Shown piece after piece: positions 1-15,950 of a stretch of 64,000 bases of DNA. Every line of letters starts with the position of its first letter. Within the stretch, counting starts at the first letter, position 1. A model generated the notes under the pieces. The model did no database searches. It had not been told where the DNA came from and worked only from the letters and a program-made list of their open reading frames with translations. The position numbers were made by a program, and so were the translations under genes. Source of the stretch: Struthio camelus (taxonomy: Eukaryota > Chordata > Aves > Struthioniformes > Struthionidae); the NCBI RefSeq assembly GCF_040807025.1, contig NC_090943.1:1350356-1414355 (forward strand). Direction: 5' to 3'.

Positions 1-1725
1 ACCTGAGGCCTCTGGTGGAGATGTAGGCATTGACCCAATACTGTTATCTTTAGTATCAGCACTGAGGTGCAACTCCCGCTCTGCTTTTTTAAGGCATGTT
101 AGAAAGCATACTTTTTAAAGCTGGGAGTGAGCAGACTGTCCTGTGGCGATGCTGTCAGGAGATGTGTTCGTTCAGCCGCAGTTCTGTTTCTTACTTGTTT
201 GGATAACTATTTTGGATGGAAAAGAAACACTTTCAACTGGTAACTTGTTTTCTTGGTTTATATCTAGCCAATGTTGACCTCAAATGTGATTGGTGCCTTG
301 TTTAGCACGTAATTAGAAAGCTGCAGTGTTGGGCTCTTAAGGAGGAGCTGCAATACAGCTTTTCGGTGGAAAAAGCTCCACGCATTTGAATTTCACTTGG
401 AAAATTTCCTTGATCCACTCTCCAGTGCAAACCCACAAATATTGGTATCGCTGCAGCTGAGGAAGAAGGTCCAAGTCTGAGTGAGAATATTGTCCAAGAA
501 CATATATGAGAACTACATCTTCAGACTAATTTCTTTAAGCTTCATTGCTCGGTTGAGATTCACTGGGGTCTGTGGCTCTGCATGTCAAGTAGAACGTGCT
601 ATGGTGACTGTTGAGTCCGTGTGACACGCATGACATCAAGTACTAACCTAGATGACAGCCGGTAGCAAGGCACTTTGTCCAGCATGCTCTGTGACGCTCT
701 CCTTTTGGTAACTGAAGCGACGCAGGAATTTGAAAACAACTGCCTTTTAAAAACCTTACCCTCTTTCTATGTGTTTCTGAGAGTTTGAATACAATTCGGA
801 GTGCTCTGGGAAGAAATGTGTTTTGAGGAACAGCAGCACAAAGAGTCGTATGGTACTCAAGAGCCAGTTAGCCATGAAGTTTATGCGGAACAACATGTAC
901 TAAGGGTGTGAAATGAGGCACTTGGTGCAGGACTTTGTATCAAAACCAGTGAGGACAACTGCTAACTACCTTGAAATCCAGTGGTTTTGGGGACAGGAAG
1001 TAACAAGAGGTCCTGAGTATTTAAAAACAGTGTTAGTGCTTTAACGGATTTGCCAGAACTTAATGTTACTTTGAGTAATTGTTTTGAAGTCTGCTTTGGA
1101 GAACTCTAACCCGGAACCCTGGTGCTTGCACAACCCACAAAATGGAATTTAAATCCTCAGTTGACCTGCAACACGACAGCACTTCTGGGTAGACCTTTCA
1201 GCAAAAAGCAGCTCAGGGGATCTTGTGCTAAGGAGGAATTACAAGTCTGGCAGCGCTGTAATTGAGGTTGATCATGTAACTGACAACCATCTACAGAAAC
1301 AAGTTGGCTGTATTGGGGGAAAAACATTTTATAATGCTGTGACTTATTAATGGGAATCACTGTATGACTTGAATACTACACAACTGGGCACTAAACTGTT
1401 ATTTATGCAGCTAAAATGGATAGATTTGGGGGTTTCCCTCTGTATAGGCAAACTGAGTGTTTCTGCAGAGGATAGATACTTGAATGTTTTGTCTTGCTTA
1501 TCAGGCTGAAAAGAGAAACCTGTTAGATTTAAATCTACATTTAAACTTGATTTTTTAAATTAAGTAGTGTAATAGGCTTTTGATCTTCCAGGAGTTTAGT
1601 GGTGTGTGGCTTTGTTTAGACTACTCTCAGTTGAAGAACAGGAAATTTTGGTTAACCCTAAAATAAATATTGAGTGTAATGCAGGGATATTATGGCAGTT
1701 CTAACGACTTTATTTGTATTCTCAG
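1..1725 (+). other. SMARCC1: SMARCC1 intron, 3' part
   Basis: This AT-leaning stretch ends in an acceptor AG at 1724-1725 directly before a SMARCC1 exon. I see no exon, RNA gene or recognisable mobile element in it. Short open frames here show no similarity that I recognise. It is read as intron only because the downstream exon begins with an incomplete codon. Confidence 0.75.
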
Positions 1726-1781
1726 ATGGAGTTGAAGAAGAAAAAATGGAAACAGAGACAGATGGGCAACAGTCTGAAAAG
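1726..1781 (+). CDS. SMARCC1: SMARCC1 coding exon, acidic linker (first exon in window)
   Basis: SMARCC1 (BAF155) is a scaffold subunit of the nuclear BAF/PBAF chromatin-remodelling complexes. This 56-base exon lies between an acceptor AG (1724-1725) and a donor GTAAGC (1782). Its first two bases complete a codon begun upstream, and the remaining 18 codons read GVEEEKMETETDGQQSEK, a Glu-rich low-complexity linker. It ends in phase 0 and joins without a break to the next exon. Alone it would be too short to identify; the call rests on the continuous frame into the diagnostic SMARCC1 exons downstream. The N-terminal three quarters of the protein (SWIRM and SANT regions) lie upstream of the window. 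Confidence 0.85.
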
Positions 1782-3653
1782 GTAAGCTTTTTTTGGTACA
1801 CTGGTTCTGAAGAGATAGTTGTGACGCTTAGAAGCCTGGATTATTATATCTGAAAATGTCTGATTAGAAAGGTGGATAGCACTGTGCTGATTAGGGTATA
1901 TATCCATAGAGAACAGTGTTCCCGAAGAGTTTCGGTCTTCATAGTACTTCATTTTCTTATGGGTGGTTTAGTCTTATGTCATATAGACATGTTTCTTTTG
2001 CTTGGCGAACTGAAATGAGCCGTCATTGTGTTCTGTTTTCCAGTCCGGAGGAAAAAAGGTTGGAATTGGGAGGAAAAGTAAAAAGGGAGATATCGAATTA
2101 GGTGTAGAGCCTTAAGCTGCTTGTTGTGGTTCATGGCTTGTGGCGCTCAAAAGCAAACATCGCTTGGGAGCCTTCCCTCCCTGTCTGGTGCCAAATTGTC
2201 TTTTCCACAGTTGAGTACCGTTCCCAGGTCTGACAAGATCACCAGAAAGAGATCAGGATTTCCCAGGAAACGTGCGAGTTGTTTGGGTTAGTCTCGATCA
2301 TCGGTAGCTGTTTTGGGGTGGGCTGCGTGGAGCTGAGCAGGCAACCTGAACGAGGCTGTTATCAGCGAGAGCTGCGCCGTAGCTGTGGCGGTGTGAGTTG
2401 TGTGTCCGGCTGTGGGAGTCGCTTGCAGCTTCGCACCCGTTTTGGAGCCTTTCTGAGCTCTTCGCTTGTGGGAGAGCGAGATCCGTCGGGTGAAATGAAG
2501 GTGTCTGTAGCTGAGCTAGTCAGTAAGACTCCTCCCTGCTGTCAGTAGGAATAAAGCTGAGGTAGCCCATGAGCTCGAGGGCATGAATCGCCTCATCCTG
2601 CATTCACATGTTTTAAAAAAGGTTAATTGTGCCCTGAAGTGCCTGGGGTTTTTTAGCTTTACAAGGAGTCTGGGTTGACTCTTGACTACAGGTGTGCGTA
2701 GCGTGCACTTTTGACGCTCGGTATGATGCGTCCTGCCAGGAAGGATTAGATTTTTAGAAATGACTTCCTCTTACCATATGGCTCTGCCTACAAGAAGGTG
2801 ATTGTTTGGGGTGTTTTGTTTGTTTGTTTTAATAACCCCATGTCTACAAACAGGGTACAGGATATCTCTTTTCAGATGGTCTACAGTAATGGCACTGGCT
2901 GTGATTGCTTCAAACCTAAACGCCCTTTAAATGTATACGCTCGAATTAGAGCACCACTTGGCTATATAAATGATGGCAGGAACTTAGTGTCTGCAACAAC
3001 TAGGGATGTTTCTGTGTTGCCTACTTTATCGGATGCCTGAAAGACCAGTAGCCTGGTGACGGCTGTGTTTAGTTTCGATGCTACTTTACTATTTATCGGA
3101 AAAACAGCATAAGAACAATCTGAGAAAAGTACAGTTAGTTAGGTATAAATATAGAAGACTTCTTGGTCAAAGCTTAAACAAAGAATACTCTCACGCAATA
3201 TGCAATTCAGTTGTAACATTTATTACCGCAAGATGCTGTTGTGACCGTGAGTTCTGCAGAGTTTAGAGGAGATACGTGGACAAATGAATACTATGCGTTT
3301 TGTCAACGTAGCAAACACTGGAAAGGATATGAAACTTACGCACAAGCTATTGGAATAAAACATCAGTGTAAGGGAGCAGAACCTGTTCTCGTCTGCCATC
3401 TTACTACAGGATTTCTTGTACCTGCAGGTGAAGCCATTTGGCCTGGGTTACTGAACCTAATAGACTTCCTGGCATAGCAGTTACTGTGTTTATTCAGGTT
3501 TCGGTTATGAGTAACTGCTATTTAAGTCCATTTTGACAACCTTCAAAATTTTATCTCTTTGTGATGGTGAACTACTTTGAAAGCTATAAACCAAATTAGC
3601 AGCAAACGTCTTTGATAGCTCTCATTCCTCAAACAATCTTTCATCCCATTCAG
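1782..3653 (+). other. SMARCC1: SMARCC1 intron
   Basis: This 1.87-kb intron has GT and AG borders. I found no repeat family or exon in it with confidence. Several short open frames (for example 2279-2548) have no recognisable content and lack splice context. Confidence 0.8.
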
Positions 3654-3768
3654 GTTGAAAACAAAGGGGAAAGTGAAAATGAAGAAGGTGATAAAATTCA
3701 AGAAGGAGAAAATGAGAGAAATCCAGAAAAAGAGCAAGATAGTGAAGTGACTGCAGATGCCAAGCCAG
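3654..3768 (+). CDS. SMARCC1: SMARCC1 coding exon, acidic linker
   Basis: This 115-base exon follows a TTCATCCCATTCAG acceptor and ends at donor GTAATG (3769). It enters in phase 0 and leaves one base over. It encodes 38 residues starting VENKGESENEEGDK and containing EKEQDSEV. This highly charged segment matches my memory of the human SMARCC1 linker (including EKEQDSEVS), between the SANT region and the C-terminal coiled coil. Linkers of this kind are poorly conserved, so the recognisable match supports orthology to SMARCC1 over SMARCC2. Confidence 0.9.
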
Positions 3769-4661
3769 GTAATGGTTTCCAGCTGTTCCTTGAGCTGTGT
3801 TAGCTTTAATAGCCTGCCTCTAAAGTGGTTGGAATAGACTATAAACTTAACCGTGGCAGAAATATTTCCTCTTGCACGTCAGGCTGTTTCATGGTTCAGT
3901 AGTAAATATTCTGGTTTAATTTCGCTGCAAAGCTCAAGCACTAAATTCTTCCCTGAACTCATTTTAGACTACAGTTAGTCGGTCTTTCGTGTTGTCTGTA
4001 GTGACTGAGTGAACAAATTGCCATACCAAAGTGACCATAGGTCATACAAATTCTTTTCTTTCTTCCGTATTACCACACTGTTTGATCATTTCTGATGCAA
4101 AGAAAGGAGACCGCTCACTTAGAAGCTAATCTGCTAACTCGGTTTCCCTATGAAGTGGTGCAGAGCCTTTTCTTTGACAGGCCAAGGAGAACTGCTTTTT
4201 TCTGCTTAAGACGTTATTCTTGCTTTTTTTTTTTTTTGTTTTTAAATGTTCTACTTGTGCCACATGGATGTGTTGTTTTTGCCTGGAACCTATGTTCAGT
4301 ATTTTAGCCACAGGTAAAACGAGACATGTCTGCTTTTACATATAAAAGCGAAAGATGTAATAGAGTTGATTTGAAATGCAGCTAAAATTCTTCTGACGAG
4401 AGTAAGCTGATGGTAGAAGAAGAATGGAGAGGATGGAAACTAAAAGCATTTGAAGTTACCTTATTTTTTGTATCAGGTCCTCTTGAGGACTGCTGTATCA
4501 GCATTTGGACTGTAGCACTGCCACAATGTAGGAATGTTACAGTGCGTGCATGAATAGCTTTGTTTGACTAATAGCATGTGCAGTGGAATCGCACCGCAAG
4601 ATGCGGTATCGTTAACAAAGAGAGAATATATGTAACAGATTTGGGGGGAAATTCCTTTCAG
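3769..4661 (+). other. SMARCC1: SMARCC1 intron
   Basis: This 0.9-kb intron contains a T-rich run near 4224. Nothing else in it is recognisable. Confidence 0.8.
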
Positions 4662-4816
4662 AAGAGAAGGAGGCAGAAGAGAACAAGGAGAATGTTGATG
4701 CAAGCAAAGATAAAGAAAACGAGGCTGGAAAGAAGAAAGTGGAGCACGAAATTTCAGAAGGAAACGTAGCTACAGCTGCCGCTGCTGCTCTTGCCTCAGC
4801 TGCCACCAAAGCAAAG
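4662..4816 (+). CDS. SMARCC1: SMARCC1 coding exon, start of conserved C-terminal domain
   Basis: This 155-base exon has its acceptor AG at 4660-4661 and donor GTTTGT at 4817. The single base carried from the previous exon completes a Glu codon, and the frame then runs 51 codons to phase 0. The first half is a Lys/Glu-rich linker. The second half reads KKKVEHEISEGNVATAAAA followed by an Ala-rich stretch ending ATKAK, which I recognise as the start of the conserved SMARCC C-terminal region. The Ala-rich helix precedes the coiled coil through which SMARCC dimers pack with SMARCD and SMARCE1 in the BAF core module (family knowledge, not visible here). Confidence 0.95.
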
Positions 4817-7313
4817 GTTTGTTTTAGACAAATATCCATGGGCTTGATTTCCAGTTCACATTTGAACTCTTTAAAATGATCCTTTGTTCCAGTCCTGTGG
4901 GATTTCATGTTCTAATCTGTAATACTTTGAAAGAGCACAAGTGCCATCTTCCATTTCTTCTGCTTGAACTCCTAAATGAAATTATGTATGATTTATTTTA
5001 GGTTACTTCTTGTAAGCTTATGGAATCTGACTGTCCTTAAGAAATGGCCCCAAACCATGTTTGTCATTTTTTGGAAAGGCTTCTCTGCTGCGTAGGTCTG
5101 GTTGTAATGCTGAAGGCTTAGGTGGCAGAAGCCCTCTGTTCCCTTTCTGGCTGTGCCACAGAACAGCCTGTGGGGCTTCAGCAAATCACAGGAAACCCTC
5201 TATACTGGAGACGCCTTCTGTCTGTAAAACAATATGATACTTAATTCCAGTGTTATGATTAGAGGGGCTGTACGTCTGTCAATGTGAGACAAGAGTGTGT
5301 TTTTAAATTTGTACTTGATGTCTATGGTCTCTTAAAGAGCTATAGTTCGAATCAGTGTTCTGTCCAACACCTTTACTTACGTTAGTACTAATTGCATGTT
5401 CTGCTTCATCCACTTTGTTTTTGCTGGAACCAGTCCAACTTTGCTTCCTTCTGTTACCTTTTTTCCAAGATCTGTTTCCTCTTTATATATTTGTTGGATT
5501 CAAGTTCTAGTTTGGGTTTTATACCACCCTTGGATTCAATGTCATCTACTTTTTAGCTAGCAAAAGCAAAGCATGGATCTGATTTGTTAGGATCCTGGTA
5601 GTTTTCCAGGCCACGATGGTGGACGTGATGAAACGTTGCGTGTGTTGTACTGACTTTTCCAGTCTAATCTCTTTCAACTCTTAAATCTTTAACTTTTGAC
5701 TTTTCTCTAGGTGCCTCGTGTATGTTGTCAGGATATTATGATGACAATAGGTGTTGTCATAAGACACAGGATCCCTTCTCTATGAACCGATGAGATTTGA
5801 AGCTATTTCTAGTCAATGTTGGATTTCAAGCCAGGTTCTAAAATCAAAAGTTATATGGATTCAACATTGTTTAGTACCACAGCGAGGCACCCTAGCTCTG
5901 TTATACTGCTATTGAGGCATTTTAACCTGGAGTTTCACTTTGCAGACAAACTTTAGTTTTGTTATTTCAGTGAAGTGCTGAGTCCTACCTGGCTTCCTTG
6001 TGGATCGCTTTGCCTGTGTGCTTCTGAACCTATGGTGTTCCAAGCACCAAGCTCTCTTGCTAACAAAAACTTCCTTTCTGCTAATCAGATTTGCAGGTAT
6101 TTTCAGACATGCAAAAAAAAGCAAAAGAAACAAAAAGTAAGGAGGCATGAAATTTGATCTGTATTGTATGGGAGGCTTTTTGTTCTAAATAAAGATCCTA
6201 GTATCCTAGTCTTCTTCCTTTGGTAATTATGAGGACTAGAGGATGGTAGTTTTCATTGTAGTAATGTTCTAGGAGAATTTTAGCTTTATATTACTGAAGT
6301 AATATATTATAATTAGGATGTTTATGTTTCAAAGTTGAATTCAAGTTCAGCAGGGTTTTCTGTTTCAATTTGCACAAAAGACCCAGACAACATTAAGGTT
6401 TTCACTGAGCTGTATTATCCTGAGAGAGTAATTCAACGCTTCAGACCAAACTTCAGACCTATAACTCTGGTGACCTGAAGAGTTGTTATAAAATTGCAAG
6501 GAAACAGCTTTGTATCGGAGGAATGTTGCAGTTAGCTTAAGGAGAAATGGAGGTTAAAGGCAGGCACTTGAAGTCTTCCTTTTGAGATAGGACAACTTAT
6601 TGGTGAGGCCACCTGCTTTTTTGAAAAGTGGTGTCTAGTGATTGTGCTCATTTAGGGGAGACACTTGCTAATACCTTCCTATAGGTAGAAGGGAGCAACA
6701 ATTTTACATGCATTTTCACAGGTTCTATACCAACATTATTAGTGCTTTTTTAAGCCATTTTTGCTTACTTTCTTCTCGGATTGTTAAATCAGTATAAGCT
6801 CACTTTTCCTCTCTATGCATTAGTAACAAATGATGGAAAATACAAGCCTTCTCTCCTGCAGATTGCTGTTACCTTTTGTCCAGTCGTGTGCTTGAGCTGC
6901 AGATCTTTTGCTGGAGCTGTTGATCCATCATTTACACTGCCCGAAATGACTGTTCTGTTCGTAATTTGACCTCTTGCGTAACACTGGCCATATGACCTCT
7001 CTGAATTTCTGTTTTGAGATGGTTGGGATTAAATACATCTTTCCTAGAAGACACTGATGTTGATATCAAAGCTACGGTGATGTGGAATCCCCTGTAATCC
7101 TCCATAAATTGTTCCATAAATTGTTGTTGTTGGTTAAGTTTGCTGTTAATCTCTATTTTTAGTCTGAAATTCTTCAACCACTAACCATTGCATGGGTTTC
7201 CTTTTTGTACTGAGTTGAAAAGCCTTTGGTTATCAATTGCTTGTTTCACACGTAGAAATGTAGAAACATAAAATGCAGAAATAAAGGGGACTCTGCAGGT
7301 CAAATCATATTTC

Positions 7314-7335
7314 TTTTTTTTTTTTTTTTTTTTTT
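7314..7335 (+). repeat. Poly(T) tract
   Basis: An uninterrupted run of 22 T occurs in the SMARCC1 intron. No adjoining retrotransposon body is recognisable that would explain it as an antisense tail. Such runs are length-unstable. Confidence 0.9.
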
Positions 7336-7751
7336 CCTGCAGGCGGCTACAGCCTATCTTCTGTTTATAGGCTAATCAAATTGTTAGTTTGTTAGCTGCA
7401 GAAATAAGCAGTGACTTGTGCTTTCTCCACAAGATAGTATTGTCAGGCTGTAGTTGCTTTGGGCCTCCTCTGGAAAATTTCCTTAATGATTTCCTTTCCA
7501 ATATGTATTTTGAGACCTATCTTTTAGCTAATTGTGTACCTTGCTAACTTTATGCTAATCGGGTTTCATTATTAAAATTTCACACATTAAGCAAGGCAAA
7601 GTAACCTTCAGAAGGCTGTACGTATCACCAAAGGTACTTTTGTCACTCTGACTTTTCGTACAAATGGCATATGTTTTACTAAACGATGTTAACTGACACG
7701 AAATTTTTTAGCTCTGTGTCAGCTGTTCCATTACTTTCTTCCAAATGTCAC

Positions 7752-9710
7752 GGAATCACAGAATAATTGAAGCTGCTTAAGCAGGGCCAACTAGAGCAGG
7801 CTGCCCAGGACCCCGTCCAGACAGCTCCAGTGCTCTGTCACCCTCACAGGAGGAGAGGAGAGGAAAAAAAAAAAAAAAACACAAACCTTTTTCCTCATGT
7901 TCGGATGGAACTTCCTATGTTTCAGTATGTGTCTGTTGCCTCTTGTCCTGTCACTGGGCACCACGGAGAAGAGTCTGGCCACGTCCTCTTGACACCCTCC
8001 CTTCAAATATCTATATGCATTGATAAGATGCCCCCCCCCTCAGTCTTCTCTTCCCTAGGCTGAACAGTCCCAACTCTCTCAGCATCTCCTCATGTGACAG
8101 ATGCTCCAGTCCCTTCAGCATCTTAGTGGCCCTTTGCTGGACTCGCTCCAGGAGCTCCATGTCTCTCTCGTGCTGGGGAGCCCAAAACTGGACCCGGCAC
8201 TCCAGATGTGGCCTCACCAGGGCTGAGTAGAAGGGCGGGATCACCTCCCTCGACCCAGTGGCAACGCTCTTCCTAGTGCAGCTCAGGATCCCATTGGCCT
8301 TCTTGGCTCCAAGGGCACATTGCTGGCTTATGGTCAACATGTTGTCCACCAGGACTCCCAGGTCCTTTCTGCAGAGCTGCTTTCCAGCAGGTCAGCCTGT
8401 CCTGGTGCCTGGATTATTCCTCCCCAGGTGCAGGACCCTGCCCTTGCCTTGGTTGAACTTCAGGAGGTTCCTCTCTGCCCAGCTCTGCAGCCTGTCCAGG
8501 TCCCTCTGAACTGCAGCACAGCCCTCTGGTGTATCAACCTCTCCTCTCATCTGCAAACATGCTGAGGGTGCACTCTGTCCCTTCCTCCAGGTCATTGATG
8601 AATATATTGAACAAGACTGGTCCCAGGACTGACCCCTGGGGGCCACCACTACACACAGGCCTCCAACTAGACTCTGCACTGCTGACCACAACCCTCTGAG
8701 CTCGGCCATCCAGCCAGTTCTCAGTCCACCTCACTGTCTGTTCATCTAGCCCATACTTTATCGACTTGCCTGTGAGGGTATGATGGGGGACAGTGTGGAA
8801 AAGCCTTGCTGAAGCCCAGGTAGTCCACCCCCACTGCTCTCCCCTCCTCTACCCAGCCAGGTGTCTCCCATCAGAGAAGGCTATCAGGTTGGGTAAGCAT
8901 GGTTTGCCTTTGGTGAATCCACGCTGACTACTCCCGATCACCTTCTTGTCCTCCACGTGCTTAGAGATGGTCTGCAGGATGAGCTTTCCAGGGCTGGAGG
9001 TGAGGCTGACAGGCTTGTATTTTCCTGGCTCCTCCTCCTTGCCCTTGTTGAAGACTGGAGGGACGCTGGCTTTCTTCCAGTCCTCAGGCACCTCTCCTGA
9101 TCTCCAGGACCTTTCCAAGATGATGGAGAGTGGCCTAGCGATAACATCCGCCAGCTCCCTCAGCAGTCGTGGGTGCATCCCATCAGGGCCCATGGACTTG
9201 TGGGTGTCAGGTTTGCCTGAATGATCTCTAACCCGATCCTCCTCCACCAAGGGAAGGTCTTCCTTTCTCCCTGGTCTCGTGGGTCGGGGATTCCTGAGGG
9301 CTGGCCTTAGCAGTGAAGGCTGAGGCAAAGAAGGCGTTCAGGACTTCAGCCTTTTTTTGTGTCCTTTGTCACCAGGTCCCCTGCCCCATTACCCTAGTCT
9401 TCCTTGTGTTACCAGGGTATTTATAAATAACTCTTCTCACTGTCCTTGACATCCCTCGTCTGATTGAACTCCAGATGGACCTTGGTCTTCCTAGCTTCAT
9501 TCCTGCATACTCGGACAACATCCCTATCTTCCTTTTGCATACTTTCTTGCTATCTTTGAGTTTTTCCAGGAGCTCCTTGTTCATCCGTGCAAGTCTCCTG
9601 CCCCCTTTGCTGGACTTCTTGCTCATTAGGATGGACTGTTCTTGAGCTTGGAGGAGGTGATTCATGAATATCAATCATCTTTCTTGGAACCTCTTCCTGC
9701 TAGGACCCTA
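7752..9710 (-). mobile_element. CR1 LINE, 5'-truncated, antisense to SMARCC1
   Basis: Read on the - strand, this is about 1.9 kb of the 3' part of a CR1 non-LTR retrotransposon. From high to low coordinates it has the linker before the reverse transcriptase (ARMNKELLEKLKDSKK), the RT fingers and palm (KSMGPDGMHPRLLRELAD, then [10 protein letters not shown]), the block [19 protein letters not shown], and CR1 3' UTR sequence ending near 7755. The frame shifts near 8550, and the catalytic box reads MFADE where CR1 normally has FADD, so the copy is dead. A 16-base A run (about 7864-7879) interrupts the 3' UTR. The 5' limit is approximate. The young-looking 3' UTR is the avian CR1 type. Confidence 0.93.
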
Positions 9711-11298
9711 TCCCGTAGGTGTTCACCATTCAGTTTGCTCAGTACTTACTGAGTAGCCTCCTAGAATGATACATTGGTGTGCTGTTAGATAAACTTGGGG
9801 GGTGGTTGTGATTCTCTAAAACTATACCTTATTTAAAGTGAAACTTAAATTTTGAGAGCTTCATGATAGTTTCTGAAGTCTTGAATTTTTCTAGACTTCC
9901 CGATTTCTTTCTGAAGACTGACTTTAATTGTTGACGTGTTACCAGAGGTGAATGCTGTCAAAGGACAAAACACATCAGTGATGGAAACAGAACACCGTAT
10001 ACTGTTGAGAGAAGTCGTATGGATGATTAGTCTTACTGGGGAGTTCTACGACATTTCTCTTCTCCAGCTTGGTATTTCTCCAAGTTCTGGGCCGAGGTTT
10101 GGGGCACAGCTTGTTTAATGAGTCCCTGTTTGCAACTTGAGCTGGAAGAGATCTAGCCTTTTGTTTTTTTCCTGCTCCCTCTGCCTTCACGTTTTTCATC
10201 CTTCCCTCCAAGCGCTGGATGTGCCAGTATGGCTTCGATTAGACACTATGGCCAGGAAACTTGCTTGGACAGTTTCTGCAGAAACTCTTAAGCAGTGCAC
10301 ATGAGGGGTGTTATATCTCCTGCATGTATTTTCAGTTTGAGCAGTGAGCTTGTAACAAATACTAGTAGAGGGCATCATAAACATGCTTGTCTTTCACATT
10401 GAAAACATGAAAGATTGGAGCATTTTTCCCAGTGAGAAGCAGCGAGCTGTGTGACGTTTTAGGACTGTCTCATTTATATATAACATTTAAACGATTCATC
10501 CTCTCCAGGCTTATATCCAGTTATCCACAGGGTAAAGCTAATGCCTCGTGAGGGGTCTTTGCTTACCTTTATCTGCAGTTCATTTTTGCACTCTTTAAAT
10601 GCATCTTTGCCTTTACTGTCTCCTGAAATAGGAATACTAAGCAACCTGGTTATAAAAGGAAGCTGGAGATTTTTTTTTAGAGTTACTTTTAAAAACTTCC
10701 TATACCAGTAGACAGGCGTAGCTATGTAAAGGTTTCTCTGCAGACTCTCCCAGCCTGAAGTGGAGCTGCTGCACTGAGAAAGCTTAACAGATCAGTGGTA
10801 TGTTTGTGCAGTGGAAGTATGCTTAATTAGATAGCTTCTAACTTAGTTGAGCAAGAAATATTTTAATGGCAAAGGCATATGAGAGTCACCTCAGTGCTTC
10901 TGTGGGTCGTTCTCCCGTGTGAGTGTTTTGGTGCGAGCTTTTTGGGTGGCCTCCAGCTGACTCAGTATGACCTGACCTTTGCTCTCTCGTTTGCATTTCT
11001 GATTAGAGTACTATCTATGGCACAACGTTTGGAAGGCTTTAAGGCAAAGCTGGATTTCTTATGGGGAGTGAGCGTGCACGATGCCTTTTGTGTTAAAATT
11101 TGACTCCTATGTGCTTACTAAAAACTTAATCATCCACGGGCTTCTGGTTCTGAGCATAACATGGATAATGTGAAGCGTTATGTCATCTTTGGAAGCAAAG
11201 TAGAATGACTAAAGTCAAGTATCCTTGGTTATTTGTTCCCTTACACACCTTTCACAAAATAGAGTGCTTTAATGCAAAAATCTGTGTTTTACCCTTAG

Positions 11299-14801
<3,503 letters not shown>

Positions 14802-15060
14802 TTAGAGCAGCAGAGACAGCAGTTGCTGACAGAACGCCAGAATTTTCACATGGAGCAGCTGAAATATGCTGAATTAAGGGCTCGTCAGCAAATGGAGCAG
14901 CAGCACAGTCAGAACCCACAGCAGTCTCACCAGCATTCCAGTGGGCCTGGCATGAACCCCCTCGGAGCACCAGCACATCCAGGCTTACTGCCTCATCAGC
15001 AGCCCCCTCCGTACCCTATGATGCACCACCAAATGCCACCACCTCACCCACCACAGCCAG
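14802..15060 (+). CDS. SMARCC1: SMARCC1 coding exon, end of coiled coil and Gln/Pro-rich tail
   Basis: This 259-base exon has its acceptor AG at 14,800-14,801 and donor GTAAGA at 15,061. It enters in phase 0 and leaves one G. It opens with LEQQRQQLLTERQNFHMEQL, the end of the coiled coil, followed by the Arg/Gln-rich KYAELRARQQMEQQ. It then becomes His/Gln/Pro-rich (HQQPPPYPMMHHQMPPPHPP). The order matches my memory of the human SMARCC1 C terminus closely, with small substitutions in the low-complexity part. The Pro/Gln tail is thought to be disordered. Confidence 0.97.
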
Positions 15061-15348
15061 GTAAGAATTGGAAGGAGAAGATACCCCTGTGTTAGTCATC
15101 GTCATTTATAATAGATTAAAAGAAGAGGAAGAGGTGTTGCTAGATAAAATTAGACAAAGTGTGAGGAGCGTTCTGTGTTATGCAGTGTTTTATAATGGTG
15201 CTTCTTATGAAATGGGAACGGTTTGGTGCTAGAATGATTAGCCTTGCTTGTACTGCAGCTTCATTTTTATAGCTTTTGCTCCAATACCAGGTGTGTGAAC
15301 GGAATGTCTTGCAAACAAACCAGATTACATGTGTCTTGTTTCTGTGCT

Positions 15349-15950
15349 GATGACAGAATCGCAGAAAGGTTGAGGTTGGAAGGGACCTCGGGAGATCATC
15401 CAGTCCAACCCCGCTGCTCAAGCAGAGTCCTCTAGAGCAAATTGCCCAGGGTTGTGTCCAGACAGTTTTTGAATATCTCCAGGGAAGGAGACTCCACGAT
15501 CTCTCTGGGCAACCTGTCCTAGTGCTCGGTCACCCTCGCAGGAAAGAAGTTTTTCCTCATGTTCAGACAGAACTTCCTGTGTTGCAGTTTGTCCTGTTGC
15601 CTCTCGTCCTGTCACTGGGCACCACGGAGAAGAGTCCGCTGCTCTCCCCTCCTCTCCCCAGCCAGGTGTCTCCCCTCAGAGAAGGCTATCAGGTTGGTCA
15701 AGCATGATTTGCCTTTGGTGAATCCACGCTGACTACTCCCGATCACCTTCTTGTCCTCCATATGCTTAGAGATGGTCTGCAGGATGAGCTGTTCCATCAG
15801 CTTTCTGGAGGAGGCTGACAGGCTTGTATTTTCCTGGCTCCTCCTCCTTGCCCTTTTTGAAGTCTGGAGGGACACTGGCTTTCTTCCAGTCCTCAGGCAC
15901 TTCTCCTAATTGCCATGACCTTTCAGAGATGATGGAGAGTGGCCTAGCAA
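15349..15950 (-). mobile_element. CR1 LINE with internal deletion, antisense to SMARCC1
   Basis: On the - strand this is a second young CR1. It has the avian-type 3' end (near 15,360: GGTTGGAAGGGACCTC on the + strand), the 3' UTR to about 15,640, then a direct jump into the RT block containing [20 protein letters not shown]. Compared with the copy at 7752-9710, roughly 860 bases between the 3' UTR and the RT block are missing. The shared RT block is nearly identical between the two copies, so they are closely related. It has no coding capacity. Confidence 0.92.

Larger units (their letters stand above)
4817..11298 (+). other. SMARCC1: SMARCC1 intron with a CR1 insertion
   Basis: This 6.5-kb intron holds a 22-base T run (7314-7335) and a long antisense CR1 element (about 7752-9710), both listed separately. 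The remaining sequence is AT-leaning and shows no exon or RNA gene that I can support. Confidence 0.8.
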
